This document shows, in pieces, positions 1 through 8,921 of a stretch of 64,000 bases of DNA. The stretch lies in NCBI GenBank assembly GCA_036839975.1, contig DAISVU010000003.1:68887-132886 (forward strand), given 5' to 3'. Within the stretch, counting starts at the first letter, position 1; each line of letters starts with the position of its first letter. This DNA comes from RGIG7111 sp036839975. GTDB lineage: Bacteria > Bacillota > Clostridia > Peptostreptococcales > Anaerovoracaceae. The notes under the pieces are model-generated. The model worked only from the letters and a program-made list of their open reading frames with translations, was not told where the DNA came from and searched no databases. The position numbers were made by a program, and so were the translations under genes.

Positions 1-4
1 TTCG

Positions 5-862
5 ATGTCAAGAAGAACCTCCGAAGCCAATAAGGCGATTGCAAAAGCATGGGAAAATGAACGTCAGAACGTTCTTGAAGGAAAAGGCACTCGTAATTGG
101 ACTCCCGAGCAACAAAAGGATATCATCGAAAATGGTAAAGCTCATGATGAAAATGGCCGAGCCTTTGAAGGCCAGCACATGAAGAGCGTTGGAGAATATC
201 CCGAATATCAAGGTGAGCCTGGAAACATTCAATTCCTTACAAGAGAAGAACATTTAGAGGCTCACATGGGAAGCTGGCAGAATCCGACTAACTGGTATTA
301 TGATCCGGTCACGAAGGAGATAAATGATTTCGGAACGAATCCGTTCACACCTTGCGAGGTGTTTGAATTAAAGGATCCAATAGTCAGCTCTTCCAATAGT
401 CTTGAAAACAGGGGTGAGTGCAAAGGAAAGGAAACAGAAACTGCGGAGAAACACAGGGCTGATAATACAGAGAACGCAGCTAAAACTCAAAACAAACCTT
501 CTGGTTCATTGAATCGAACAGCAAAGGCAAGCTCTTCATCTTTCAGCAAGATAAGGAATGGTATAGGGAAGGCAACGGGGTTTCTTTATCAGCATCGAGA
601 AGGTATCAAGACCGGGCTGAAGGTTGTAGGTGGAATTGCATTAGGAGCCGTTGTCGATCACGTTGCAGGAGGCAGAGCATCCAGTGGTGGCGGTCATGAT
701 AGTGACTACGATTACTCGCCATCAGAAAGCGAGAACTCATTTGAACGGTCATCGCCAAGCGAACATGTTGTGCCTGGGCACAAGCAGCGTTATCACACCA
801 AGGATGGCGTGGTAACCAGAGAAAAAGCCCCTTATAAACGTGGCGGTAAGAACGATGATTAA
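5..862 (+). CDS. HNH-like nuclease domain protein, possibly 5'-truncated
   Basis: A 285-residue hydrophilic protein. Residues 40-110 carry a segment with GQHMKS, a downstream EEHLEAH and NWYYDP, resembling the HNH/GH-E nuclease-type domains found in toxin and mobile-element proteins. The histidines of GQHM and EEHLEAH are plausible metal or catalytic residues. A serine-rich linker (about 125-180) and a glycine/hydrophobic patch (about 205-225) precede a basic tail ending in RGGKNDD. The first ATG is only four bases from the window edge with no visible ribosome binding site, so the gene may start further upstream. No adjacent immunity gene is recognisable. The nuclease reading is an inference from motif spacing only. 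Confidence 0.5.
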   Translation: MSRRTSEANKAIAKAWENERQNVLEGKGTRNWTPEQQKDIIENGKAHDENGRAFEGQHMKSVGEYPEYQGEPGNIQFLTREEHLEAHMGSWQNPTNWYYDPVTKEINDFGTNPFTPCEVFELKDPIVSSSNSLENRGECKGKETETAEKHRADNTENAAKTQNKPSGSLNRTAKASSSSFSKIRNGIGKATGFLYQHREGIKTGLKVVGGIALGAVVDHVAGGRASSGGGHDSDYDYSPSESENSFERSSPSEHVVPGHKQRYHTKDGVVTREKAPYKRGGKNDD

Positions 863-1151
863 TGACAATTTCCCTATTACTGATAGGGTCACTTTGATAA
901 TTTCCCAATGACGGACATGGCATTTTTGACATTCATAATGTCCACTCTTGCCATGTCGAGTGCATAGCGTTGATACAAAGAGTGAAATCGTGAAAATCCT
1001 GCATTTTAAGCAGTTTTACAAGCATTATGTCTTTAATGAAGATGGCGAAGGTGGACGAAAAAAAGTCCTAAAAAATTATATAGATGTGTATGTTTGCATT
1101 GATATGGTGTGTGGAGATACAAAGTATGAATTGGGAAGTGAGGACTACGAA

Positions 1152-1436
1152 ATGATGAGATGGATAATAAAAATAATCTTGTTTCCAATCAGCTTGCTGC
1201 TGAGTATCCTTACTGCCTTTTTGACATTTATACTTGGCATAGGAACAACTATTCTGTATTTCTTAATGCTTATGTGTATAGTTGCTGCAATAGGATCATT
1301 TATGCAAAAAGATATATCACTTGGCATTGAGGCATTGGTATTAGGATTTTTGTTAAGTCCTTATGGAATACCGATGGTCGGAGCAACCGTTATAGCGTTC
1401 CTTCAGGAAATCAATGAAGCAATAAAATCAATCTAA
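1152..1436 (+). CDS. CD1845-like small membrane protein of conjugative elements
   Basis: Encodes about 94 residues starting MMRWIIKIILFPISLL, with three hydrophobic stretches (about 3-30, 30-55 and 60-85) predicted to span the membrane. It resembles the CD1845-family proteins encoded next to replication and coupling genes in Tn916/CTn-like conjugative elements; function unknown. The open frame extends upstream to 948, but the hydrophobic family-like part begins at the paired ATGs at 1152/1155, so the shorter form is chosen. A terminator hairpin follows before the replication initiator gene. Confidence 0.6.
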   Translation: MMRWIIKIILFPISLLLSILTAFLTFILGIGTTILYFLMLMCIVAAIGSFMQKDISLGIEALVLGFLLSPYGIPMVGATVIAFLQEINEAIKSI

Positions 1437-1462
1437 AAAAATTCATACAAATGGTTACCAAA

Positions 1463-1491
1463 GGCGATAGATAAAAAACTATCGTCTTTTT
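1463..1491 (+). terminator. Rho-independent terminator
   Basis: The arms GGCGATAG and CTATCGTC enclose an A-rich loop and are followed by TTTTTCTTT. It lies between the CD1845-like gene and the repA-like gene, so the latter probably has its own promoter or relies on read-through. Confidence 0.65.
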
Positions 1492-1523
1492 CTTTGCCAA
1501 TTTTTAAGGAGGGAGGTGAAGCG

Positions 1524-2294
1524 ATGGACTTTGACTATTTCTATAACAGGGAAGCTGAGAGATTTAACTTTTTGAAAGTGCCGGAAATATTAGTTGATGG
1601 AGAAGCATTTAGAGGATTATCTGCTGAAGCAATTATCCTTTATTCAATGCTTCTGAAACGAACAGGAATGTCTTTTAAGAATAACTGGATATACAAAGAA
1701 GGTAGAGTATTTATCTATTTCACAGTTGAAGAAATTATGAAAAGAAGAAATATCTCAAAGCCAACTGCCATAAAGACTTTAGATGAACTTGATGTAAAAA
1801 AAGGAATTGGACTTATTGAAAGAGTAAGGCTTGGACTTGGTAAGCCGAATGTCATATATGTTAAAGACTTTATGAGCATATTAGTGGTAAAAGAAAATGA
1901 CTTGCAGAAGTCAAAAAACTTTACTTCAGAAGTAAAAGATGTTGACCTCAGAAGTAAAGAAAATGAACTTCAAGAGGTTAAGAATGTTGACCGTAACTAT
2001 ATAGATAATAATAAGAGTAAGTATAGTAAGAGAGAATATAGTTTTGGTGAAAACGGACTTGGAACATTTCAAAATGTCTTTTTAGCTGATGAAGATATAT
2101 CAGAATTGCAAATTACATTAAATTCACAGCTTGATAATTACATTGAAAGATTATCTGCATATATCAAAAGCACCGGAAAGAATTACAAAGACCACAAGGC
2201 GACTATACTTTCATGGTTTTATAAAGATCAGGGAAACAAGAAAGAAACGAATATCCCAACATGGGAAGAATACGATAAAGGAGAACACCTATGA
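1524..2294 (+). CDS. Replication initiator protein A (RepA/DnaD-like)
   Basis: A 256-residue protein. The N-terminal half (about 1-125) matches the RepA N-terminal winged-helix domain of Firmicutes conjugative elements, including the stretches LSAEAIILYSMLLKR and FTVEEIMKRRNISKPTA. The C-terminal half is charged and DnaD-like. It is expected to bind the element's origin and recruit the loader encoded next. The start is the ATG at 1524, preceded by an excellent AAGGAGGGAGGTG; the earlier in-frame ATG at 1494 has no such site. Its stop overlaps the ATG of the DnaC-like gene in an ATGA junction, indicating translational coupling. Confidence 0.8.
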   Translation: MDFDYFYNREAERFNFLKVPEILVDGEAFRGLSAEAIILYSMLLKRTGMSFKNNWIYKEGRVFIYFTVEEIMKRRNISKPTAIKTLDELDVKKGIGLIERVRLGLGKPNVIYVKDFMSILVVKENDLQKSKNFTSEVKDVDLRSKENELQEVKNVDRNYIDNNKSKYSKREYSFGENGLGTFQNVFLADEDISELQITLNSQLDNYIERLSAYIKSTGKNYKDHKATILSWFYKDQGNKKETNIPTWEEYDKGEHL

Positions 2295-3142
2295 TAAAAG
2301 AATTAGAAAAAATGATGATAGAGGATGTTGAGTATGCCTATGATCCTGAAAAAGAATATATCAAGGATGGACATGCATTTTGTAAAGTTTGTCATGAAAG
2401 AAAAGACGGAAAAGTGATGGAGTTCTTTGATAACAAGATGATATTTAAGATTTCTTGCAAATGCGATAGAGATAGAGATGCAAGAGAAAAAGAAAGACAA
2501 AAGCAGATGGAGATTGAACGATTAAAGAGTAGCTGCTTTAACTCGATTATTCAGTGGTCATACACATTTGAAAATTATCAGGGAGAAGAAAATCAAAGCC
2601 TTATTATTGCCAAGAATTTTGTAAAAGATTATGAGGAAATGAAAAAGGAAAATATAGGACTTTTGTTTTATGGTTCGGTAGGAAGTGGAAAGACATACCT
2701 TGCTTGTTCTATTGCCAATGCTCTAATTGAACAATATCAGGTAGGGGTTAAGATAAGAAATTTTGCACAGATTATCAACGAACTACAAAACGGCGGATTT
2801 GACCTTGATAAAAACGCATATATTGAATCTCTTGTAAATACTTCCGTTCTTATCTTGGATGATTTAGGAATTGAAAGGGATACAAGTTATGCAAAAGAAC
2901 AGGTATATAACATTGTCAACAACAGGTACTTAAAACAAAAACCGACTATTTTCACCACAAACCTTTCTTACGACACAATTATAAATTGTACAGAAAGTGT
3001 GGAGTATCAGAGGATTTATTCACGAATTATAGAGATGTGTATTCCTGTTATGGTTGTAGGAGAAGATTTTAGAAAGGCTATTCAAAAGGATAAGCTGGCT
3101 CGTAATAAAGAGAGGTTACTGAATGGAGGTGAGAGAAGTTGA
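2291..3142 (+). CDS. DnaC/IstB-like ATP-binding helicase loader
   Basis: A 283-residue AAA+ protein. A cysteine cluster at residues 31, 34, 56 and 58 (CKVC, CKC) suggests an N-terminal zinc site. A Walker A GSVGSGKT lies at about 128-135, a Walker B LILDDLG at about 193, and a sensor-type FTTNLSY near 222. This is the layout of DnaC/DnaI-type loaders carried by conjugative elements. It overlaps the upstream initiator by 4 bp and the downstream pcfB by 4 bp, so initiator and loader are probably made from one message. The role in loading the replicative helicase is inferred from the family. Confidence 0.82.
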   Translation: MIKELEKMMIEDVEYAYDPEKEYIKDGHAFCKVCHERKDGKVMEFFDNKMIFKISCKCDRDRDAREKERQKQMEIERLKSSCFNSIIQWSYTFENYQGEENQSLIIAKNFVKDYEEMKKENIGLLFYGSVGSGKTYLACSIANALIEQYQVGVKIRNFAQIINELQNGGFDLDKNAYIESLVNTSVLILDDLGIERDTSYAKEQVYNIVNNRYLKQKPTIFTTNLSYDTIINCTESVEYQRIYSRIIEMCIPVMVVGEDFRKAIQKDKLARNKERLLNGGERS

Positions 3143-3624
3143 TCAATGAAGAGATAGCAAGAAAAACGCTGAATATGGAAGTAAGAGCTGCTAAGGTAAC
3201 ATGGAAACTTCTATTGGATTTACTAAAGAAGCTGATGAAAGAGGCAGAAAAACTTGGTGGACTTGAAAAGCTGGTTAATGCTAATGGAAATGAAGTAAAA
3301 CTCAAAGATATGGTTAAAAAAGGACAGCTTGAAGAAATTCCGGTAGAAGAAGCAGAGCTTAAGGAACTGAAAAAAGAGTTGAACAGATATGGGGTTAAGT
3401 TTTCTTTGATGAAAGATAAGGAAAGTGGAAAATACTCAGTATTCTTTCAAGCTAAAGATATGAAGGTTATGGATAAAGCATTTAAGCACGCTCTTTCCGA
3501 ATCAGAAAAGAAAACGGAAAGAAAGGAGTCCATTCATAAGAATATTGAAAAGTTCAAGGAAATGGCAAAGAACTCTGTTTCTAAGGATAAAGTTAAGAAT
3601 AAACAGAAGGAGCAGAGCCTATGA
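3139..3624 (+). CDS. PcfB family protein (DUF3801)
   Basis: A 161-residue, lysine-rich protein. Residues 1-115 match the PcfB/DUF3801 family, which accompanies the coupling protein and helps dock the relaxosome in Gram-positive conjugation systems; the tail is a charged helix. The start is a TTG preceded by GGAGGTGAGAGAAG. It overlaps both neighbours by 4 bp and sits directly upstream of virD4, the classic pcfB-pcfC arrangement. The gene is intact, but its partner virD4 is broken downstream. Confidence 0.75.
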   Translation: MINEEIARKTLNMEVRAAKVTWKLLLDLLKKLMKEAEKLGGLEKLVNANGNEVKLKDMVKKGQLEEIPVEEAELKELKKELNRYGVKFSLMKDKESGKYSVFFQAKDMKVMDKAFKHALSESEKKTERKESIHKNIEKFKEMAKNSVSKDKVKNKQKEQSL

Positions 3625-3956
3625 TAGATAAGATATTAAAAGACATCAAAGGCTTATTTAAGGTGCAGGATAAGGTAAAGTTTCTAAAGCAGAATATTCC
3701 CTATCTTGCATTTTTCTATTTAGGAAACATCTTTTCAAATCATGTAAGAAGCTATATTGGAGGAGATGTGATAGATAAAATATTTCAAGGGATATTAGAA
3801 CTTAACACAATGAGCTTTCTTCCAAGCCTTCATCCTACGGATATTATAATGGGCGTGGTAGTAGCTGTTTTAATCAAAATTATCGTATATACCAAAGGGA
3901 AAAATGCTAAAAAGTTTAGACAGGGGAAAGAGTATGGCTCAGCAAGATGGGTTGCA
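3621..3956 (+). pseudogene. VirD4/TraG coupling protein, 5' part (interrupted)
   Basis: About 110 residues of the N-terminal membrane anchor of a VirD4/PcfC-type coupling protein. Hydrophobic segments lie near residues 27-50 and 70-92, and the fragment ends in KEYGSARW, the conserved stretch just before the nucleotide-binding part. The true sequence stops at TGG (3948-3950); the last codons and the stop come from the nested transposon. The missing continuation (GTKKDIEPYMDEKF) resumes in frame at 14606. Family members couple the relaxosome to the secretion channel; this one cannot function while interrupted. Confidence 0.85.
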
Positions 3957-4009
3957 TAATATTAACTGAACAGGAGTGATATATAGACACAAAAAAGGAG
4001 GATAACGCC

Positions 4010-5644
4010 ATGATGGAATATGCAACCAAAATCACTGCACTATACTCCCGCCTTTCAGTTGGTGATGAGGATAGGGACGGTGGGGAAAGCAACAGTATCG
4101 TAAATCAAAAGGCATTTTTAGAGAGATATGCAAGACAGCACAAGCTGATGAACATTCGCCACTATATCGACGATGACGAAAGCGGAAGGTTCTTTGACCG
4201 CTCCGCATATACACAGATGATAAGCGATGTAGAAAGCGGAAAAATTGGCATTGTCATTATGAAAGATATGACAAGGTGGAAGCCGGTAGCAACAGAAGCC
4301 CCCTACGGCTATATAAAAGACCCTAACAACAAAGATTTTTGGATAGTCGATAAAGAAGCTGCCGAAGTCGTAAAACTCATTTTTACGCTCTTTATGGAGG
4401 GGAAAAACCGCAATCAGATAGCCGTTTATCTGAAAGAAAAAGAAATACTAACCCCAACCTTTTATATGAAACAGCAAGACAGAGGAACCGCAAAAAGCAG
4501 AACACTCAATGAAGAAAACCGCTATAACTGGAACAAAGCAACCCTAACACGCATACTGCAAAGGCAGGAGTATTGTGGCGATGTAGTCAACTTCAAAACC
4601 GAAAAGCATTACAAAGACAAACGAAACCACTATGTCGATAAAGATAAGTGGCAGATTATAAAAAATGTGTATGAACCAATTATCGACCGAGCTACCTATG
4701 AAAATGTACAGCGGATATTAAAAAACGCACCTGTTAAAAGACCGAACGGAGATGGAGAAATCCACCCATTATCGGGATTGATGTATTGTAAAGATTGCGG
4801 AACGAAAATGCACATTCGTACCATACACAAAAACGGAAAAGTACAGCATGTAACCTATTGCAGTGAATATGCCAAAGGCAAAGCTAAACACCCCAAATGC
4901 CATTCTCCACATCGAATTGATGTCGATGATGTCATGGAAACGCTCAAAGAGGTTTTACGAAAGATAGGCAAGTTTTCATTCACAAACAAATCAGAGTTTG
5001 AAGCATTGGTAAAAAACAGTCTTGCCAAAGAACAGACCGAGGAAGTAGGGAAACAGAAAAAGCGTATTCCACAAATCACAGACAGATTGGCACAGATAGA
5101 AAGAGTGATAAATAAACTGTATGAAGATAACGCACTGGGAAATATCGAGCCGAAACGCTATGAACAACTATCGGGAAAATATGCAGAAGAATATTACAGC
5201 TTAAAATCGGAACAGGAGCAAATCGAGGAACGCTTATCCGAGTTTGAAAATGCTAACCAAAGAGCAAAGAATTTTATCAAATTGGCAGAAAGTTATTCAG
5301 ACTTTGAAGAACTTACCCCCGCCGCCATCAATGAGTTTATTAATAAAATCGTTGTGCATGAGCGAGATGTCAAAAGAGCAAAATATACCGTTCAGCGTAT
5401 CGAAGTCTACTTCAACTATATCGGAAAATTTGAAAATGAACTCACAAAAGAGATAGAACCGACAGAAGAAGAAATGATACAGATGAGGGAAGAAATCGAA
5501 GAAGCAAAGAAAGAAAAATCAAGAGCTTACCATAGAAAATATTCCAAAGAATACAGAGCCAAAAATCTTGAAAAGTTTAGAGAATATGAACGGATAAAAG
5601 CAAGGGAATACAGAGCAAAAAAGAAGCTACAAGCCACAATTTAA
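4010..5644 (+). CDS. Large serine recombinase (DUF4368 type), internally deleted
   Basis: A 544-residue site-specific recombinase at the transposon's left end. The N-terminus has the resolvase nucleophile context ALYSRLS (Ser13), followed by the recombinase domain, the zinc-ribbon motif GLMYCKDCGTKM with a distal cysteine pair, a coiled coil (about 340-420) and a basic DUF4368-type tail. Family members read DMTRWGRD and then about 65-70 residues completing the catalytic domain before the KPVATEAPYGY stretch. Here DMTRW (to residue 90) joins KPVATEAPYGY directly, at about 4279/4280. The second catalytic arginine and the rest of the catalytic core are lost in frame, so the protein is probably inactive. 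AAGGAGG precedes the start. Confidence 0.88.
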   Translation: MMEYATKITALYSRLSVGDEDRDGGESNSIVNQKAFLERYARQHKLMNIRHYIDDDESGRFFDRSAYTQMISDVESGKIGIVIMKDMTRWKPVATEAPYGYIKDPNNKDFWIVDKEAAEVVKLIFTLFMEGKNRNQIAVYLKEKEILTPTFYMKQQDRGTAKSRTLNEENRYNWNKATLTRILQRQEYCGDVVNFKTEKHYKDKRNHYVDKDKWQIIKNVYEPIIDRATYENVQRILKNAPVKRPNGDGEIHPLSGLMYCKDCGTKMHIRTIHKNGKVQHVTYCSEYAKGKAKHPKCHSPHRIDVDDVMETLKEVLRKIGKFSFTNKSEFEALVKNSLAKEQTEEVGKQKKRIPQITDRLAQIERVINKLYEDNALGNIEPKRYEQLSGKYAEEYYSLKSEQEQIEERLSEFENANQRAKNFIKLAESYSDFEELTPAAINEFINKIVVHERDVKRAKYTVQRIEVYFNYIGKFENELTKEIEPTEEEMIQMREEIEEAKKEKSRAYHRKYSKEYRAKNLEKFREYERIKAREYRAKKKLQATI

Positions 5645-5680
5645 AAGTAATACAGAAAATTAAATATCAACCAATTCGAA

Positions 5681-5713
5681 AGAGGTTTCCTGAGTACAGG
5701 AAATCTTTTTTTG
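5681..5713 (+). terminator. Rho-independent terminator after the recombinase
   Basis: AGGTTTCCT pairs with AGGAAATCT (one G-T wobble) around a short loop and is followed by TTTTTTT. It separates the recombinase gene from tnpW. Confidence 0.65.
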
Positions 5714-5735
5714 TGCAAGTCGAAAGGAGGATTAA

Positions 5736-5933
5736 ATGGCAGAAAATGAAAAAGCACAAAGCAGTGAAATAAAGACTAATGAAGAACGAGAAATGCCCCG
5801 AAAACCGAATGGTATTATGATAAAAAAGATAAATGAAAAAACTTTTGTAACGGAAATATATTTTGACAAAAATAGCAAGGAAACATTCCAAGATAAGCTG
5901 TTTAAGGTAGTACATTCTGAACGGAATAAATAG
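5736..5933 (+). CDS. tnpW: TnpW-like transposon protein
   Basis: A 65-residue charged protein ending in YFDKNSKETFQDKLFKVVHS, matching the small TnpW proteins encoded beside the recombinase in Tn4451-type transposons; their function is unknown. The N-terminal 25 residues are low-complexity and polar. The start is an ATG behind a perfect AAAGGAGG. A terminator separates it from the recombinase upstream. Assignment rests on the C-terminal pattern and the neighbourhood. Confidence 0.65.
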   Translation: MAENEKAQSSEIKTNEEREMPRKPNGIMIKKINEKTFVTEIYFDKNSKETFQDKLFKVVHSERNK

Positions 5934-6030
5934 AAAAAAAGTCGTAAAACCAACAAGTCAATGTGTACTTTAAATTTATAGGTAGTTGTTAACTGCTACA
6001 TAAAGAGAAAAGTTATTTTTTGAAAATAAG

Positions 6031-6351
6031 ATGGAGAAAATCGAAATGAAAGAATTAGAAAATGTAATGAACCGGTTAGAAAAAGAAACAAAGAAAAAAG
6101 AGCAGGCAGAAAATAAAATTAAGCAATTAAGACAAAAGAGAAATAGGCTAAAAAGAAACTCAGACACGAAACGAAAAGTAGAAAAAGGGGGAGTGTTTGA
6201 GAAATTTGAAAAACAGATAACAGGAGCCGAAGAAAATACAGATAATGATTTGATGTATGCCTTTTTAGACTATGTACTTTCCGATAACAGAAACAGAGAG
6301 AAGTTAAAAGAACTTACAGAAATTCATTTAAGAAAAAAGGAACTTCCATAG
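6031..6351 (+). CDS. DUF3847/TraD-like mobilization accessory protein
   Basis: A 106-residue protein. Residues 1-55 form a strongly charged predicted coiled coil (repeated Glu/Lys); the remainder includes DLMYAFLDYVLSDNRNREKL. Size, composition and position just upstream of the oriT-like hairpins and the relaxase fit the DUF3847/TraD-type accessory proteins of MobA/MobL systems, which may help assemble the relaxosome. An internal ATG at 6046 has a better spaced GGAG and could be the real start. The function is an inference from context. Confidence 0.5.
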   Translation: MEKIEMKELENVMNRLEKETKKKEQAENKIKQLRQKRNRLKRNSDTKRKVEKGGVFEKFEKQITGAEENTDNDLMYAFLDYVLSDNRNREKLKELTEIHLRKKELP

Positions 6352-6475
6352 AAGAAAGCTCAACTATTCAAGCTGAAAATTTTGAAGATGATGATGAAGA
6401 AATGACAGACTAAGCATAGGCAGTACAGGAAAATGAATATGGAAATTGAGATATAGCAGAGTGAGGAATGTTTTA

Positions 6476-6674
6476 GGACTTTGTTTTTTATTGATTTTAA
6501 TCAATAAAAAACAAAGTCCACAGGGGTTTAAGGGGGAGTATCCCCCTTGAACAAATAAAAATGCTTTAGCGTTTTTGTTTCCTTAGCGGAGCTACAAGCT
6601 TTCTGCAAGATAAGCAAAGCACCGTAGTTAAACGGTGTATCTTTGCGCCCTTGTAAACAAGGGAGCGAAGATAC
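6476..6674 (+). other. oriT-like region with three hairpins
   Basis: Three strong inverted repeats lie within 200 bases directly before the relaxase gene. The first (6476-6519) has perfect 21-bp arms around TT. The second (6530-6548) pairs AAGGGGGA with TCCCCCTT. The third (6637-6674) has 18-bp arms (GTATCTTTGCGCCCTTGT against its near-perfect complement) around AA. Transfer origins of MobA/MobL elements lie next to the relaxase gene and contain such repeats, with the nick beside one arm. Which hairpin flanks the nick cannot be told from sequence alone. The first could also act as a bidirectional terminator. Confidence 0.5.
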
Positions 6675-6733
6675 TACCGAACATAGAGATAACGAAATTG
6701 CATTTTAAAAAATGGAAAGGAAAGAAAAAACTG

Positions 6734-8373
6734 ATGGAAACCAAAAGTTTGCATACCCATGTAGATATAGTGTCAAGGTCAAAGGGGCATAGCGTAATTG
6801 CAAAGGCTGCATATAATGCAAGAGATAAATTAAAAGACGATTACTATGGTAAAACTCATGATTATTCTAAAAAAGATGACCTTGTTTTTTCAAAAATATT
6901 CTTGCCGGAACATATTCCAAAAGAGTTTTCAAACAGAGAATTTCTATGGAATAGTGTTGAGAAAATAGAAAAAAGTAAAAAATCACAACTGGCAAGAAAT
7001 CTACTTTTTACTTTGCCAAGAGAATTAAAAGAGGAAGATAGAATAAATCTCATCAGTGAGTTCATAGAAGAAAATTTTACCTCCAAAGGTATGATAGCGG
7101 ATTGTAATATTCATAATCCTACAGCCAGTGATAAGGAAGAACAGCCACATGCTCATATCTTACTCATCCTTAGAGAAATTGACGAACAAGGAAAATGGAA
7201 ACCTAAAAGCAGAAAAGAATATATCCTTGATGAAAATGGAGAAAAGATAAAACTAAAAAGTGGAAACTATAAATCAAGAAAAGTAAATCCAAATGATTGG
7301 AATGAACCTGACAAAGCAAAAGAGTGGAGAGAAAACTTTTCAGAGAAAGCAAATGAGTATTTAGCAAAAAATAATATAGATAAAAGAATAGATCCACGCA
7401 CTTTTGAAGAACAAGGAAGAGAAGAACTACCACAAATTCATTTAGGGACAAGTAGCTATCAGATGGAGAAAAAAGGAATACTGACAGAAAGAGGAAATCA
7501 TAACAGAAAAATTATAGCCTTTAATTTAGAGTTTAAGAAGTTGAAAGTGGAACTGTCAAAACTTATATCTTGGATAAGTTCATTACTTGGAAGCCTGCAA
7601 TCAAAATATGATGAGTATAAACAGACAAGACAAGATGGAATAGATAATAAAGCAGAACTCTTTAACCTCTATGAATATATTTCCATCTATCACGATATAC
7701 AGGGGAAAAAGCAAGACTGTTAAATCCCTATGCAAGTAATAAAAAGATAGGGGCAGACCTAAAACGATTCTCAAAGGCAAGGATATATCTGAAAGACAAT
7801 GACCTTAAAACCATAGCCGATTTGCAAGAAAAGATAAGCACACTTCAAGCAAACAATAAGAAAATCAGTCAAGATATTAAGGCTAAAAATACAAGGATAG
7901 AAAGTCTAAATAACTGCTTTGTCTATGCGGACATCATCAAGGATAATAAGCAAATCTTTGAGGAATGGAACAGCAAATCATTATTCAAAGACAGCTTCTA
8001 TAATTCCCATAAAGAACAGATAGACAAATACAAAAGAGCAAGGGTAATCATCGAAAAGATAACAGGCTCATCAGCTATCAAGGCTAAGGGTTGGCAAAGG
8101 GATATACAAAGTCTTGAAATTGAAATTACTAAGCTAAATAAACAAGCTCAATCTATTAAAGAAGAATACGAAAGTATCAATCATATCAAGTATGCAGTTA
8201 AGACCGTAAATGATGATTATGGTATCGACCTATCTATTGAGATAGACAAGGCGATTAAGCGAGGAGAAAAGCCAAGCGTTATTGCACAGATTAAGAAATA
8301 CCAGGAGCAACAAGAATCCTATGAAAAACGAAAGGAAAGGACAAAGGATTGTTACAGAAATGAGGAAAGGTAG
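6734..8373 (+). pseudogene. mobA: MobA/MobL relaxase, frameshifted
   Basis: The first part (6734-7723) encodes the relaxase domain: METKSLHTHVDIVSRSKG, the Tyr-bearing AKAAYNARDKL, and the HUH metal motif in PHAHILLIL. At 7702-7710 the reading GGGG-AAAAA shifts out of frame and stops at TAA 7721-7723. Restoring one base in this run gives Q-G-E-K-A-R-L-L-N-P-Y and opens a continuous frame to 8373, encoding a coiled-coil tail. Such relaxases nick oriT and lead the strand in transfer. The truncated form keeps the catalytic domain but loses the C-terminal tail. The start is the ATG at 6734; the frame upstream to 6635 overlaps the oriT-like hairpin and is not family-like. Confidence 0.82.
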
Positions 8374-8402
8374 AATGAAATGACAGATAAAAGACATTAT
8401 TG

Positions 8403-8573
8403 GTAAAGTTAAAAGATAATTTCTACAATGAGCATACGGCAGAGATTATTTTATTTGATAGTGCAAGAAAATATCTGAAAGAATATTTAGGAGAAAACAA
8501 GACATTAGCTGTCAGCAAATGAAAAGACGAAGTTAGTAGTTACAGTAACAAGAAAGGCGCCTATTACAGGTAA
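8403..8573 (+). pseudogene. Remnant of a mobilization-protein C-terminal segment
   Basis: In one frame the sequence reads KDNFYNEHTAEIILF, then DSARKYLKEYLG and KTLAVSK, meets TGA at 8520, and continues KDEVSSYSNKKGA to a TAA. This resembles C-terminal parts of relaxases from Firmicutes elements, where Trp would replace the TGA. It has no start, ribosome binding site or intact frame. It could be the decayed end of the preceding mobA or a fragment of another relaxase. Confidence 0.45.
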
Positions 8574-8921
8574 AACGGAGTGAGTTAGACTTATAAAAGC
8601 GAGCGGAAAACGGGTTAACATTATAAACTTTGAAACATATTTTGATTTCGTGTAAATGACTGTTGCAGCTCTAAAAAGAGCTTTTAGATTTAATATTTAA
8701 AAACAAAAATGTAACAATCATAAACTTTTCTACTGTGGCAATAGGGAAAGCCTTGTTAGGCATGAAGCAGAAATTCGCATAAAGAGGCTGTGATATCTTG
8801 GGGTGAACATCAAATTTGTGTTAAGCCTTCTTAAGGAATTAAATATTGCAATAACTAAAACATTACATTCCATATAAAAAGTTTGCGGACATTCCTAATC
8901 GAGGAATGCTTACAGGGTTTT
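8574..8921. other. Non-coding stretch between mobilization remnant and regulator
   Basis: No credible coding sequence was found. A hairpin at 8667-8682 (AGCTCT, AAAA, AGAGCT) followed by TTTT could be a weak terminator. The segment probably marks the boundary between the transposon's mobilization module and its cargo. Confidence 0.4.

Noticed and set aside
606..932. A minus-strand frame overlapping the first gene
   Set aside because: Composition and lack of start signals mark it as a shadow of the plus-strand gene.
948..1151. The upstream extension of the CD1845-like frame as part of the protein
   Set aside because: The extension is not family-like, and the paired ATGs at 1152/1155 start exactly at the hydrophobic domain.
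7702..7710. Programmed frameshifting in mobA
   Set aside because: GGGG-AAAAA is not placed as a slippery heptamer in the zero frame, and other genes of this element are clearly decayed, so simple mutation is more likely.
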